Positions 27,001 through 35,591 of a stretch of DNA of 64,000 nt are shown here, one piece after another (the first letter of the stretch is position 1; the number at the start of each line of letters is the position of its first letter). The DNA comes from Cryobacterium suzukii (GTDB taxonomy: Bacteria; Actinomycetota; Actinomycetes; Actinomycetales; Microbacteriaceae), in NCBI RefSeq assembly GCF_004403185.1, contig NZ_SOHJ01000001.1, forward strand, positions 64,038 to 128,037, given 5' to 3'. The notes below the pieces were generated by a model. The model was not told the DNA's origin. It worked only from the letters and a program-made list of their open reading frames with translations, and did not search any database. The translations under genes were made by a program, and so were the position numbers.

Positions 27001-27028
27001 ACGATCGGTCAAGAACGATCGGTCAAGA
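27001..27028. promoter_or_regulatory. Tandem 14-bp repeat, candidate TetR operator
   Basis: Two perfect back-to-back copies of ACGATCGGTCAAGA. Each contains the palindrome CGATCG, and on the minus strand each contains TTGACC. The proximal TTGACC followed at 17 bases by TAGTCT would be an acceptable promoter for the TetR gene, so the repeat overlaps the -35 region. Confidence 0.5.
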
Positions 27029-27105
27029 ATTCGCGGCTCAGTCATTCGCGGGACCGTAAGGAAAACGATTAACGAGGCATCTGAGACACTCCCGGCGCGG
27101 CTCGC

Positions 27106-27495
27106 TCAGCGCGCCCTTGACGCGTCGGGTGTTTCGGGCTGGATTGGCTGCTCGGGCCAGATTGCACGGAGGATGCGAATGGTCTCGTCCAGCCCCGTCC
27201 CGGCGTTAGCGCTGGTCGCGGCGAGTTGCCGGGCGGCTTCCAACACTGGCCGCGGTATCGTCGTGGCGCTTCGGCTCACACGGGTTCCCCCGCCGGTACG
27301 GGCTGTGAGGTAGCCCTCGGCTTCGAGCGCTTTGTACGCTTTCGCCACAGTTCCGGGGGCGACGCCGAGGTCTTTCGCGAGCTGACGAACCGAGGGAAGA
27401 CGCTCGTCGGCTGCGAGTCGGCCCGACGCGACCAGCCCGCGGATTTGATCGCGGATCTGCTCCGTGGGCGGGGCAGATCCTGACAGGGTAATCAT
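27106..27495 (-). CDS. GntR/YtrA-type regulator
   Basis: A 129-residue regulator of the YtrA group: a GntR winged helix (PPTEQIRDQIRGLVASGRLAADERLPSVR ... LGVAPGTVAKAYKALEAEGYLTARTGGGTRV) followed by only a short helical tail. YtrA members usually control ABC or membrane-protein operons. Its ATG overlaps the stop of the membrane protein by four bases, so it is co-transcribed downstream of its presumed target. Confidence 0.88.
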   Translation of the reverse strand: MITLSGSAPPTEQIRDQIRGLVASGRLAADERLPSVRQLAKDLGVAPGTVAKAYKALEAEGYLTARTGGGTRVSRSATTIPRPVLEAARQLAATSANAGTGLDETIRILRAIWPEQPIQPETPDASRAR

Positions 27496-28409
27496 CGTGT
27501 TGTGGCTTTAGCCGGTGCCCGCCGCCGCGACGGTATCGCTGACAGGACGACAGCGCCGCACAGCGCGAACCCGAGTGCCGCGGCGACTGCGGACGCGCCG
27601 GCGAACATTGGCTGTAGCCCAGCAAACGTCGTCCAGAACGTCACACTTCCCTTCGAGGTCGGGAACGAGGATGTTATCGATACGGTCCCGGCGAGTGAGC
27701 TGAGTATGAACCCAAGGTGCATGAGCAGGGCACTGGTTCCGATCGCAAGAACGTTGCCTGTGCGGAAAGTTCGGATGTGAACGTCGTGCTCGCGGTTGGG
27801 GGCCGGTGTGGGTCGGGCGATGAGCACCAGGACCGCGATGGCGACAATGATCAAGACGCCGATCAGGATCAGCGACGGTATGGAGTTGTACCATCCGTAG
27901 ATACTCGAGCCCATTTTACGTCCGCCCCCAAGGTCCACTAAGTACATCGTGTAGTGCCCTGTGCTGGGTTCCGGCTGGGACGCGGCACCGGTCATGACGG
28001 TGACGCTAAGGATGAGCGCAAGAAGCAGGGCAGGGGTGACGAACCACCAGCCTCGCGCAAAAGTCAGCGGCGTCCGTGGAGTGAGATCCGCAACGCCCCG
28101 CCCGCTTTGACCGTGAACCGGGAAAGCGAGAAGCACCATCCCGAGGATCCCGAGCAGGAGTGGGCTCGTGAAGCGGTAGTTGTGATACCAGACAAAGTAT
28201 TCAGGTGGCAGATGCAGCGGAAACAGCCCGGTAGCTAGCAACAGCAAGCCAACGGCGCCGCCGCCAAGAAGCAAGCCCGCCGCCACAGTGGGCGCGCCCA
28301 CGCCGCCGCCAGATAGCTGCCTCTTACGCCCCCAAATCAGCCACCATGCCAGGGCGAGAAGGATGCCCGCGAACACTGGTCCCAGTACCACAAAGTAAAA
28401 CCAAGTCAT
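27492..28409 (-). CDS. Multi-helix membrane protein co-transcribed with GntR regulator
   Basis: About 305 residues with seven or eight hydrophobic segments (TWFYFVVLGPVFAGILLALAWWLIW, APTVAAGLLLGGGAVGLLLLATGLF, and others). A loop contains HYTMYLVDLGGGRKMGSSIYGWYN and the C terminus is basic. ATG 28409 has GAGGGG upstream and is preferred to 28448. It resembles the DUF1648-type membrane proteins that accompany YtrA regulators, but this is only an impression. Function unknown. Confidence 0.7.
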   Translation of the reverse strand: MTWFYFVVLGPVFAGILLALAWWLIWGRKRQLSGGGVGAPTVAAGLLLGGGAVGLLLLATGLFPLHLPPEYFVWYHNYRFTSPLLLGILGMVLLAFPVHGQSGRGVADLTPRTPLTFARGWWFVTPALLLALILSVTVMTGAASQPEPSTGHYTMYLVDLGGGRKMGSSIYGWYNSIPSLILIGVLIIVAIAVLVLIARPTPAPNREHDVHIRTFRTGNVLAIGTSALLMHLGFILSSLAGTVSITSSFPTSKGSVTFWTTFAGLQPMFAGASAVAAALGFALCGAVVLSAIPSRRRAPAKATTR

Positions 28410-28427
28410 CCCGACACCCCTCAACTC

Positions 28428-28458
28428 TGTATCACCTAAACAATACACTTATGTATCA
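28428..28458. promoter_or_regulatory. Candidate GntR operator
   Basis: TGTATCA occurs twice (28428-28434 and 28452-28458), and GTAT and ATAC form an inverted pair with ten bases between them (28429-28446). The cluster lies just upstream of the membrane protein/GntR operon and stands out as AT-rich. Confidence 0.4.
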
Positions 28459-28624
28459 TCTGATTGCCACAAGTTGCGGTTTGGCTGCACTAGTGCGAAT
28501 GCACCATGTCATTCACACACCGTGAGTCACGCCGGATAACAGCCAGACGTCTGAGGCCTTCGTGATGTTCTTTCATCCCTCCTGGAAGGAATGGGAGAGT
28601 TGGCTCGAATCCTGAGGTTCTGCG

Positions 28625-29032
28625 CTACTCGCCGTCTTCTGCTCGGCGCTGCAGTCGATCGAGTCTCAATCCTGGGACACTCTGAAACGCTCCGGCAAGC
28701 ACGAGAAAGACGGCGCCACTGTGAGTAATCGCATGGGTGACCTCAGTCATTTGGTCATTGACCGGCACTAGTTTCCACGTTCCCGTTTCATGGGCGTGAA
28801 ATCCGTCGAGACGCCAAATGATTTGGTCTCGGGAGACCGCGTCGTAGGCAATCGTGGTGGAACCGGGCAGTTTGGCTCGTACCGAGTATTTCTTCTCAAC
28901 GACCGCAGTTGAATCGTCTGTTGTGACAGAAAGAATCGCGGGATTCCACTCCGGTAACCGCCGAATATCGGCGAGAATGTTCGCAATCGTTGTGCTGGCT
29001 GCTTTAATCATGCGACTACCCGTGTGTTCCAT
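28625..29032 (-). CDS. SRPBCC (START-like) family protein
   Basis: A 135-residue helix-grip protein. It opens MEHTGSRMIKAASTTIANIL, has the typical LPEWNPAILSVT and strands through TIAYDAVSRDQIIWRL, and ends with a long C-terminal helix. Members bind hydrophobic ligands or act as cyclases or thioesterases. ATG 29032 has GGAG seven bases upstream; a longer frame from 29098 is unlikely. The 215 bp between it and the membrane protein (28410-28624) hold only the candidate GntR operator. Confidence 0.7.
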   Translation of the reverse strand: MEHTGSRMIKAASTTIANILADIRRLPEWNPAILSVTTDDSTAVVEKKYSVRAKLPGSTTIAYDAVSRDQIIWRLDGFHAHETGTWKLVPVNDQMTEVTHAITHSGAVFLVLAGAFQSVPGLRLDRLQRRAEDGE

Positions 29033-29136
29033 GGTCGCTCCATATTCTTGCCGCAAAAGCAGGTGCTGTGAAAGTGGATGCGCGCGCTCCCCACCCACAG
29101 CCTATGGGCCGCCGAACCCTCTGCGGAACGGCCTGG

Positions 29137-29544
29137 TCAGTCGATCACTGCCGCGACGGCTTCGATTTCAACGAGCTGATCCGGGTAGCCGAGGACCGTG
29201 ACTCCCAGAAGTGTGCTCGGAACGTCATGCGTGCCGAGGGCCTCGCGAATGACTGTCCAAGCCGCAACGAGGTCGCTCCGGTTGGAGGATGCGACGAGAA
29301 CTCGTGTGCTCAGTACGTCCTCGAGTCGAGCGCCTGCCGCTTTTAGAGCAATGACAAGGTTCTCCATCGCCTTGCTCGCCTGCGCCGAATAGTCTCCGAC
29401 TGCCGCAGTGCTGCCATCCAGATTTAGCGGGCAGGCGCCGGCCAGAAAGATGAGGCGCGCCTCAGCGGGAGCTGTTGCCGCGTAGGCATACTGTGCCACG
29501 TCGGAAAGCTCAGCCGAGCGGATCAGGACAACGTTGCGGGACAT
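29137..29544 (-). CDS. RidA/YjgF family deaminase-like protein
   Basis: A 135-residue RidA-fold protein. The core is FLAGACPLNLDGSTAAVGDYSAQASKAMENLVIALKAAG, then LEDVLSTRVLVASS with the conserved Arg, and LGYPDQLVEIEAVAAV with the conserved Glu. Archetypal members hydrolyse reactive enamine/imine intermediates; several subgroups do other deaminations. It is a single gene, with SRPBCC downstream about 100 bp away. Confidence 0.85.
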   Translation of the reverse strand: MSRNVVLIRSAELSDVAQYAYAATAPAEARLIFLAGACPLNLDGSTAAVGDYSAQASKAMENLVIALKAAGARLEDVLSTRVLVASSNRSDLVAAWTVIREALGTHDVPSTLLGVTVLGYPDQLVEIEAVAAVID

Positions 29545-29723
29545 GCCCTCACTGTATTAGAGGATGCGCCTCACGGCTGGCTCACGAATGCCAGCCAGCC
29601 AGCTAGCCAGCCGCACCCTCTTCGGGACGGTCCTGCTGACCATGACCGGATAGTTTTCGTGTCCGCAGGTATGTATGCTCGGAGCGAGATATCGAGGAAT
29701 GTCGACACGTTGGACGGAAGTAT

Positions 29724-30059
29724 ATGCAGTCGGATCCGGGACCCACTCCAGATGAAAAGTTGGTTGAGGTTTTCAAGGCCCTGGGCAACCCGATTCGACT
29801 GCGAATACTTCGATGGTTGAAGAATCCCGAGGTCGATTTCGCCGACTATGAGCCGATCGCTGATCGCTCTCAGGTCGGCGTGTGCGTGAGTCACATTCAA
29901 GCGAAGACAGGGTTGGCGCAGTCCACTATCTCGGCTTACATGGCTGTACTCGAACGGGCTGGCCTCGTCACGTCAACCCGGATCGGCAAGTGGACGCACT
30001 ACCGGCGCGATGAATCGCACATTGAAAAGCTCGTGATCTCTCTGGGACGAGACCTGTAA
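29724..30059 (+). CDS. ArsR-like winged-helix regulator
   Basis: A 111-residue regulator with VFKALGNPIRLRILRWLKNPE, then a Cys-containing turn VGVCVSHIQAKTGLAQSTISAYMAVLERAGLV and the wing TSTRIGKWTHYRRD. It has one cysteine in the recognition region, so it may sense redox or electrophiles rather than a metal cluster. It is immediately upstream of, and co-directional with, the flavoprotein oxidoreductase, with a clean palindrome between them. Confidence 0.82.
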   Translation: MQSDPGPTPDEKLVEVFKALGNPIRLRILRWLKNPEVDFADYEPIADRSQVGVCVSHIQAKTGLAQSTISAYMAVLERAGLVTSTRIGKWTHYRRDESHIEKLVISLGRDL

Positions 30060-30100
30060 AGCCCAAAATAGTCGACTTCCTCTAGGCATGTTTCTTTAAC

Positions 30101-30120
30101 ATATCGTGATTATTCGATAT
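30101..30120. promoter_or_regulatory. Candidate ArsR operator (palindrome)
   Basis: Perfect arms ATATCG and CGATAT separated by eight bases, directly before the oxidoreductase start. A single ATATCG half-site also occurs in front of the regulator gene at about 29690, which would fit autoregulation. Confidence 0.55.
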
Positions 30121-30137
30121 GACGATACGATGTGCGT

Positions 30138-30851
30138 ATGACCTCATTCCCGGACGTTGCCGAGCACACTGCGAAACCAACAGCTTTGATAGTGCACGCT
30201 CATCCCGAACCAAATTCGTTCAGCAATGCGCAGATGAGGTCTGCACGATCATCCCTGCAGGATCAGGGCTATTACGTCAAGACAATTTATTTGTATGAGA
30301 AGAACTGGTCGCCTGTGCTTGATCGCTCAGAGTTCCCGTCGGCCGCGACATACTTCAAGCCGCAGGCCGAACAGCTGGCCGCAGCAAACGCTGAAACTCT
30401 CGCGGCAGAAGTTCGCGCAGACCTCGAAGCGCTGCTGGACGCCGATCTCCTCGTGTTGTCGTTCCCTCTGTGGTGGTTCTCCCTCCCCGCCATTCTCAAA
30501 GGGTGGATTGACCGAGTCTTTGTCATGGGAGCCGTTTTCGGCGGCGAGCACGGCCTCTTCAACCAGGCCGCCCTTGCAGGTCACAAAGCAGTCCTGCTCA
30601 TCACCACCGGAGGTTCCCCCGACTCGTTCGGCGAGGGCCACCGATTCGGCGTCCTCAACACGCACCTGTTCCATATACATCTAGGAATGCTTCGCTTCGT
30701 TGGCTACGACGTTTTGGAACCGATCGTCACGTACGGGCCAGCTCACCTTGACGCCGACAATCGCGATGCCGCGCTCTCCGCAGTTCATGACGCGTTCGAA
30801 CAAATTTCCACGCGGCCGGCGCTATCACTCGGCACACCGACCCGACCTTAA
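30138..30851 (+). CDS. NAD(P)H:quinone oxidoreductase-like flavoprotein
   Basis: About 237 residues with a flavodoxin-like fold of the NQO1/MdaB group: ALIVHAHPEPNSFSNAQM at the start, LVLSFPLWWFSLPAILKGWIDRVFVMGAVFG in the middle and LLITTGGSPDSFGEGHRFG for flavin binding. The group performs two-electron reduction of quinones. ATG 30138 is chosen, with an alternative at 30132. Its position behind an ArsR-type sensor and a palindrome suggests induction by quinones or electrophiles (inference). Confidence 0.88.
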   Translation: MTSFPDVAEHTAKPTALIVHAHPEPNSFSNAQMRSARSSLQDQGYYVKTIYLYEKNWSPVLDRSEFPSAATYFKPQAEQLAAANAETLAAEVRADLEALLDADLLVLSFPLWWFSLPAILKGWIDRVFVMGAVFGGEHGLFNQAALAGHKAVLLITTGGSPDSFGEGHRFGVLNTHLFHIHLGMLRFVGYDVLEPIVTYGPAHLDADNRDAALSAVHDAFEQISTRPALSLGTPTRP

Positions 30852-30907
30852 AAGTCGTCCCACTGAGCTCCGACGCTCAGACCGCCGCACGGCAACGAGA
30901 CGCTCTC

Positions 30908-31231
30908 TTACCCGTCGGGACTGTCTCTTAAACGGTATCTACTTCCCGATTGGGCTGGCAGGAGTCGACGCCAGACCCGGACAAGGAATCGGCGGGCGAA
31001 GAAAAGCAGCGAAAGGATCCCAACGACGATCGGGATGGCGATCGGCCAAGCGGTTGTGAAAACGAGAATCAGCGCAAGGGCTTCGAAGCCGATGAGCGAG
31101 GCTGCCCCGATGTACATGGCGGCGGCGAGGTCATTAAGCTTCCACCAGGCACCTGTCAAAAATTCCTGTATTCGCCTTGAATGCGAATCACGGTGGGAAC
31201 CGAGTTGTGGCTGTGTTGATGCCGGTAGCAT
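30908..31231 (-). CDS. Two-helix membrane protein behind leader repeat
   Basis: A 107-residue protein with a polar N terminus, two helices (AAAMYIGAASLIGFEALALILVF and WPIAIPIVVGILSLLFFA) and a basic tail (RRFLVRVWRRLLP). ATG 31231 is preceded by AGGAGA within copy 2 of the leader repeat, which gives real support to this start. Family unknown; a holin-like or small stress membrane protein is conceivable but unsupported. Confidence 0.6.
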   Translation of the reverse strand: MLPASTQPQLGSHRDSHSRRIQEFLTGAWWKLNDLAAAMYIGAASLIGFEALALILVFTTAWPIAIPIVVGILSLLFFARRFLVRVWRRLLPAQSGSRYRLRDSPDG

Positions 31232-31279
31232 TACGTCTCCTATAGATAGCGGCGCGCAGTTGGGTATGCCGGCTGGCTA
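31226..31279 (-). repeat. Leader repeat, copy 2
   Basis: About 83 percent identical to 25439-25492 and in the same orientation. On the minus strand it supplies AGGAGA five bases before ATG 31231, so it is the 5' leader of the two-helix membrane protein. TATCTA/TATAGG motifs inside it could form a -10 element. Confidence 0.7.
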
Positions 31280-31322
31280 CTAAAGGAGCGATGCACGTTG
31301 AATCGACGTGCTGCGCTAAGAG

Positions 31323-31616
31323 TCAGGCGACGGGCGTCTGACGCGTGGGAGCGCGCGGCATAGGAGTACCTCTGCCGCATCGCGTTATCTGTGGTGTGGA
31401 GTGCGAACGCGGTCGGTGTCCTGTGCTCTGCGTGGACAACGCAGTCGGGTTGAATTTCCGCGCCACGATGGAGACAAAGAGGGCGACGATCACGGTCAGG
31501 CCGATGAGAAGTCCGATAGCGACCGTGATGGCGATCACCGGATGACCCACCGTCACGTGCGGGCTGGCAATAACGAGCGCAAGGTGGCAAATCATGTAGA
31601 ACTCTTGCATCACCAT
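31323..31616 (-). CDS. Possible small membrane protein
   Basis: A 97-residue frame starting MVMQEFYMICHLALVIA with a well-formed helix (VIAITVAIGLLIGLTVIVALFVSIV) followed by a basic, Ser/Thr/Pro-rich tail with little structure. The helix quality suggests a real gene, but the tail may be out-of-frame or eroded sequence. The stretch 31617-31731 upstream of it contains nothing recognised. Confidence 0.35.
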   Translation of the reverse strand: MVMQEFYMICHLALVIASPHVTVGHPVIAITVAIGLLIGLTVIVALFVSIVARKFNPTALSTQSTGHRPRSHSTPQITRCGRGTPMPRAPTRQTPVA

Positions 31617-31731
31617 GCTCCCCTCACACGTTTCCCCTTATCGCACAGCGTACCCGTCACGGTCACATGTGTCCGCAGCTCGAACCCTCACCGGGACGGT
31701 TGAATCTTCTGTCCATCGGGAGCGCAGGCGG

Positions 31732-32211
31732 CTACTTGGAGTCGACAATCGCGTCGGCATAGTGGTTAATCGCACCACGATAGACGGGCAGGGTCTTTCC
31801 CAAAGCCTTGAGGGCGACTCGTAAAGCATCGCCAGGCCGCCCAGCGTCGAAGAGCGCCAAAGCCAGAAAAGCTTCGTGGGCGTCGCCGACAGTTGCGTCC
31901 GGTTCCATGCCTTCGAGAATCCTGACCGCTTCGGTGGTCTCACCGACGTTGCGAAGTGAGCTGGCCAGCTGAATTTGAGCTTGAGAGTTGCGGACAGGAT
32001 CGAGACCAAGTTCCAGCGCACGGCGGTAAAGCGGAATCGCTTCCGCTTCCCGTCCAAGAAAATCATGCACCGACGCCCACTCGAAGATGGCGGCCGGATC
32101 ATCGTCACGTCGCTCTGCGATCAGAGCCTGCATAGAGTCAAAAGTGAACTCCTGGTCGGCGCCACTGACATCAGTCCAAAATATTCTGATCCGTTCTTCC
32201 CAGTCATTCAC
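31732..32211 (-). CDS. Tetratricopeptide repeat protein
   Basis: A 159-residue, all-helical protein starting VNDWEERIRIFWTDVSG. TPR-like units are seen in DDPAAIFEWASVHDFLGREAEAIPLYRRALELGLD, SQAQIQLASSLRNVGETTEAVRILEG and EAFLALALFDAGRPGDALRVALKAL. GTG 32211 is the start implied by where this family-like N terminus begins; the frame's 105 extra upstream residues lie antisense to the acetyltransferase gene. Likely a cytosolic scaffold; partner unknown. Confidence 0.75.
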   Translation of the reverse strand: MNDWEERIRIFWTDVSGADQEFTFDSMQALIAERRDDDPAAIFEWASVHDFLGREAEAIPLYRRALELGLDPVRNSQAQIQLASSLRNVGETTEAVRILEGMEPDATVGDAHEAFLALALFDAGRPGDALRVALKALGKTLPVYRGAINHYADAIVDSK

Positions 32212-32254
32212 GGGCCCATTTTGGCAGACTGCAGGGCTGCTTGAGCACTGCCCG

Positions 32255-32782
32255 TCAGGAAACGTCTTTTGGAACTGGCGCATCAACGTGCGCGACCATC
32301 TGCACCCTGCGCCCATATCGGTCAAGCCCAAGTTCGCCCTCGATGCCGACAAGGGAAAGATGAAATTGCGTTGCTGGTTCTTCCTCCACAAAACCGGCAC
32401 TCGCGTAGAACGGGGCGTTCCAAGGGACGTCCGCGTAGGTGCGAAGCGAAATGCGGTGGTAGCCGCGCTTCTGCGCTTGAATTTTGGCGGCCTCCACGAG
32501 CGCTCGACCCCAACCCTTTCGCGCATCCCCCGGTGCGACGGACAGCTGCTCCAAGTGGCAGATGCCGTCGACCTCTAGGACATGGACAAAGCCGGCTACG
32601 TGACCGTCGTCGAGCTCAAGGACGAGGATGAAGCCGGGCTCCGACGCACGAGCAGCGCCCGTGGGTGCGGCACCCCAGTCATCCGACTTGAACATGTTGA
32701 CCAAGAGTCGGTCAGCGTCGTTTTCAATCTTCTCGATGGCATCGAAGTCTCGTGATCGGGCGAGGCGAACGCTGGCTGCCAT
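32255..32782 (-). CDS. GNAT family N-acetyltransferase
   Basis: A 175-residue acetyltransferase. The N-terminal part is RLARSRDFDAIEKIENDADRL; the acetyl-CoA site is LEQLSVAPGDARKGWGRALVEAA, a variant of Q/RxxGxG/A; and NAPFYASAGFVEE is motif B. ATG 32782 is chosen over 32830. Substrate unknown. Downstream on the same strand is the TPR gene, 43 bp away. Confidence 0.82.
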   Translation of the reverse strand: MAASVRLARSRDFDAIEKIENDADRLLVNMFKSDDWGAAPTGAARASEPGFILVLELDDGHVAGFVHVLEVDGICHLEQLSVAPGDARKGWGRALVEAAKIQAQKRGYHRISLRTYADVPWNAPFYASAGFVEEEPATQFHLSLVGIEGELGLDRYGRRVQMVAHVDAPVPKDVS

Positions 32783-33019
32783 GTGACAAGTGTACGGACC
32801 GGAACGTGCGGAAGCCGCGCATTGACGCATTCGCAGTCACAGCCATCAATGCCGCTTCAAGTAGGGTGGACGCACGATGAAACGATCTACGCCATCGACG
32901 GAGTAGGTGGGTCTGAATCCGCCGTTTTCACGGTGACGTCCGAAAAGTCTGCCCGCTTTATTGAGGGCATTGAAGTTGAGGCGTGAAGTACTTCTATCCT
33001 GGATGTGGGTACTGGATCT

Positions 33020-33142
33020 ATGGACAAGAGACCGTGGGTAGTCCCCACCCTGGTTGTCGTAATTATTGCCGCCTTGATAGCCCTCTACTGTTTCGGGCTC
33101 TTGGGCAACGCCGCGATAGCGACAGTGCTGTCGCCATCCTGA
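33020..33142 (+). CDS. Single-helix 40-residue membrane peptide
   Basis: ATG 33020 opens a 40-residue frame with a short basic head (MDKRPW) and one hydrophobic helix (VVPTLVVVIIAALIALYCFGLL), ending SPS and TGA. The ribosome site is weak. The 237 bp before it (32783-33019) carry only short unsupported frames. Its length and single helix fit a small membrane protein, but composition alone cannot exclude chance. Confidence 0.35.
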   Translation: MDKRPWVVPTLVVVIIAALIALYCFGLLGNAAIATVLSPS

Positions 33143-33264
33143 TTGTCGACTGACCAGCCAACAGAGGGGCGAAGGAGGCGCCAGTTCGCTGCCTGCGGGC
33201 GTGGTCGGGGTGACCGGTAGACTTGCCGGGTCAAGCATCCGCTATCTCGGGGAGAATTCCACAC

Positions 33265-35571
33265 GTGACCGCTGTTTCCAAAACCTCTTCCCACGGCGTC
33301 GCCGACACCGTTTCCAACGCTATTGCGACGCCGGATAAGGAGCAGCCCTACGGGGCGCTCGGGCTCAAGGCCGACGAGTACGCGAAGATCCGCGAAATTC
33401 TGGGCCGTCGGCCAACGTCGGGCGAGCTGGCCATGTACTCGGTCATGTGGAGCGAGCACTGCTCCTATAAAAGCTCGAAGATGTACCTGCGCCAGTTCGG
33501 CGACAAGGTCACCCCCGCCATGAAGAAAAACCTCATGGTCGGCATGGGCGAGAACGCCGGTGTGCTCGACGTCGGCGAGGGCTGGGCGGTCACGTTCAAG
33601 ATCGAATCGCACAACCACCCCTCGTACATCGAACCGTTCCAGGGCGCCGCGACCGGCGTCGGCGGCATCGTGCGCGACATCATCTCGATGGGCGCCCGCC
33701 CGGTCGCCGTGATGGATGCCCTGCGCTTCGGCGACATCAACGACCCCGATACCGCCCGCGTTGTACACGGCGTGGTCTCGGGCATCAGCTTCTACGGCAA
33801 CTGCCTCGGCCTGCCCAACATCGGCGGTGAGACCGTGTTCGACCGGGTCTACCAGGGCAACCCGCTGGTCAACGCTCTCTCGGTCGGCGTGCTGCGCCAC
33901 GAAGACCTGCACCTTGCCAACGCCCGCGGCGTCGGCAATCAGGTCGTGTTGTTTGGAGCCCGCACCGGCGGCGACGGCATCGGCGGGGCATCCATTCTCG
34001 CCTCGGACACGTTCAGCGCCGGCGGGCCCACCAAGCGTCCCGCGGTGCAAGTCGGCGACCCCTTCGCCGAGAAGGTGCTCATCGAGTGCTGCCTCGAACT
34101 GTTTCAGGGCAAGCTCGTCGAGGGAATCCAGGACCTCGGGGCTGCGGGCATCTCGTGCGCGACCAGCGAACTCGCCTCGAACGGCGATGGTGGCATGTTC
34201 ATCGAACTCGAGAAGGTGCTGCTGCGCGACCCCACGCTCACCGCCGAAGAGATTCTCATGAGCGAGAGCCAGGAACGCATGATGGCAATCGTCACGCCCG
34301 AAAAGCTCGCGGGCTTTCTCGCCGTCACGAAGAAGTGGGATGTCGAGACCAGCGTTCTCGGCGAGGTCACCGACACCGGCCGGTTGATCATCAACTGGCA
34401 CGGCGAAGAAATCGTCAACGTACTGCCGCGCACCGTCGCCGTCGACGGCCCGGTCTACGAACGCCCGCTCGCCTACCCGACCTGGATCGACGCACTGCAG
34501 GCCGACACCGCCTCCGTGCTGCCGCGCGCGCTCGACGGCGAGACCCTGCGCGAGCAGTTCCTCGACCTGCTCGGCTCGCCCAACCTCGCCGACCCGAGCT
34601 GGATCACCGACCAGTACGACCACTACGTGCAGGGCAACACTGCTCTGGCCTTTCCTGACGATGGCGGCATGATCCGCGTCGACGAAGAGAGTGGTCTTGG
34701 TTTCGCCATCGCCACCGACGCGAACGGCCGCTACTGCCAGCTCGACCCGTACCGCGGCGCGCAGCTCGCCCTCGCCGAGGCCTATCGCAACGTCGCCGCG
34801 ACCGGCGCGGTGCCGGCCGGCGTCAGCGACTGCCTCAATTTCGGCTCCCCCGAGAACCCCGAGGTCATGTGGCAGTTCCGTGAGGCAGTGACGGCTCTCG
34901 CCGACGGATGCCTCGAGCTCGAGATTCCCGTCACCGGCGGCAACGTCTCGTTCTACAACCAGACCGGCGACCAGCCGATTCACCCGACCCCGGTCGTGGC
35001 CGTGCTCGGCGTGATCGACGACGTCGCCCGCCGCATCCCGAGCGGCTGGCAGGACGACGGGCACAACATCTACCTGCTCGGCGACACCCGCCTCGAACTC
35101 GACGGCTCGGCCTGGGCCGGTGTCGTGCACAACCACCTCGGTGGTCGTCCGCCGGTCGTGGATCTCGGCCGGGAGAAGGCCCTCGCCGGACTGCTGCACG
35201 CCGCGTCGAAGGAAGCCCTCATCGACAGTGCCCACGACCTCAGCGAGGGTGGGCTCGCCCAGGCCCTTGCCGAGGCCGTGATGCGCTTCGGTGTGGGCGC
35301 ACGGGTCTGGCTCGGCGACATTCTGGATCGGGACGGGGTGGACGCATCCACTGCCCTGTTCTCGGAGTCGGCCGCTCGCGTCATCGTGAGCGTGCCGCGC
35401 GAAGACGACGTGAAGTTTCTCGGCCTGTGTGCCGGTCGCTACATTCCGGTGCTGCGCATCGGCGTGACCGACGCCACCCTGCACGCCCTCGAGGTTCAGG
35501 ACGTCTTCGCCGCCTCGCTGGCCGAGATGCGTGATCGTCACCAATCCCCTCTCCCCGCCGCGTTCGCGTAA
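33265..35571 (+). CDS. purL: Phosphoribosylformylglycinamidine synthase subunit PurL
   Basis: The 768-residue small-type PurL, the synthetase subunit that with PurS and PurQ converts FGAR to FGAM in purine synthesis. Landmarks include [66 protein letters not shown] and [16 protein letters not shown] 33265 has GGGGAG about ten bases upstream; the 14 residues before it in the open frame are not typical. PurS and PurQ are not in this window. A long frame antisense to this gene is an artefact of codon bias. Confidence 0.97.
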   Translation: MTAVSKTSSHGVADTVSNAIATPDKEQPYGALGLKADEYAKIREILGRRPTSGELAMYSVMWSEHCSYKSSKMYLRQFGDKVTPAMKKNLMVGMGENAGVLDVGEGWAVTFKIESHNHPSYIEPFQGAATGVGGIVRDIISMGARPVAVMDALRFGDINDPDTARVVHGVVSGISFYGNCLGLPNIGGETVFDRVYQGNPLVNALSVGVLRHEDLHLANARGVGNQVVLFGARTGGDGIGGASILASDTFSAGGPTKRPAVQVGDPFAEKVLIECCLELFQGKLVEGIQDLGAAGISCATSELASNGDGGMFIELEKVLLRDPTLTAEEILMSESQERMMAIVTPEKLAGFLAVTKKWDVETSVLGEVTDTGRLIINWHGEEIVNVLPRTVAVDGPVYERPLAYPTWIDALQADTASVLPRALDGETLREQFLDLLGSPNLADPSWITDQYDHYVQGNTALAFPDDGGMIRVDEESGLGFAIATDANGRYCQLDPYRGAQLALAEAYRNVAATGAVPAGVSDCLNFGSPENPEVMWQFREAVTALADGCLELEIPVTGGNVSFYNQTGDQPIHPTPVVAVLGVIDDVARRIPSGWQDDGHNIYLLGDTRLELDGSAWAGVVHNHLGGRPPVVDLGREKALAGLLHAASKEALIDSAHDLSEGGLAQALAEAVMRFGVGARVWLGDILDRDGVDASTALFSESAARVIVSVPREDDVKFLGLCAGRYIPVLRIGVTDATLHALEVQDVFAASLAEMRDRHQSPLPAAFA

Positions 35572-35591
35572 AGCAGAGGGGCGCAGGGACC

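Noticed and set aside
29590-29615. CCAG-rich short repeat with partial likeness to the 54-bp leader repeat
   Set aside because: Only about ten bases match, in the opposite strand sense and without the AGATAGCGGCGCGCAG core; treated as chance.
25439-31279. Composite transposon or integron reading of the region between the leader repeats
   Set aside because: No transposase, integrase or target-site duplication was found, and the repeats look like 5' leaders with start codons rather than transposon ends.
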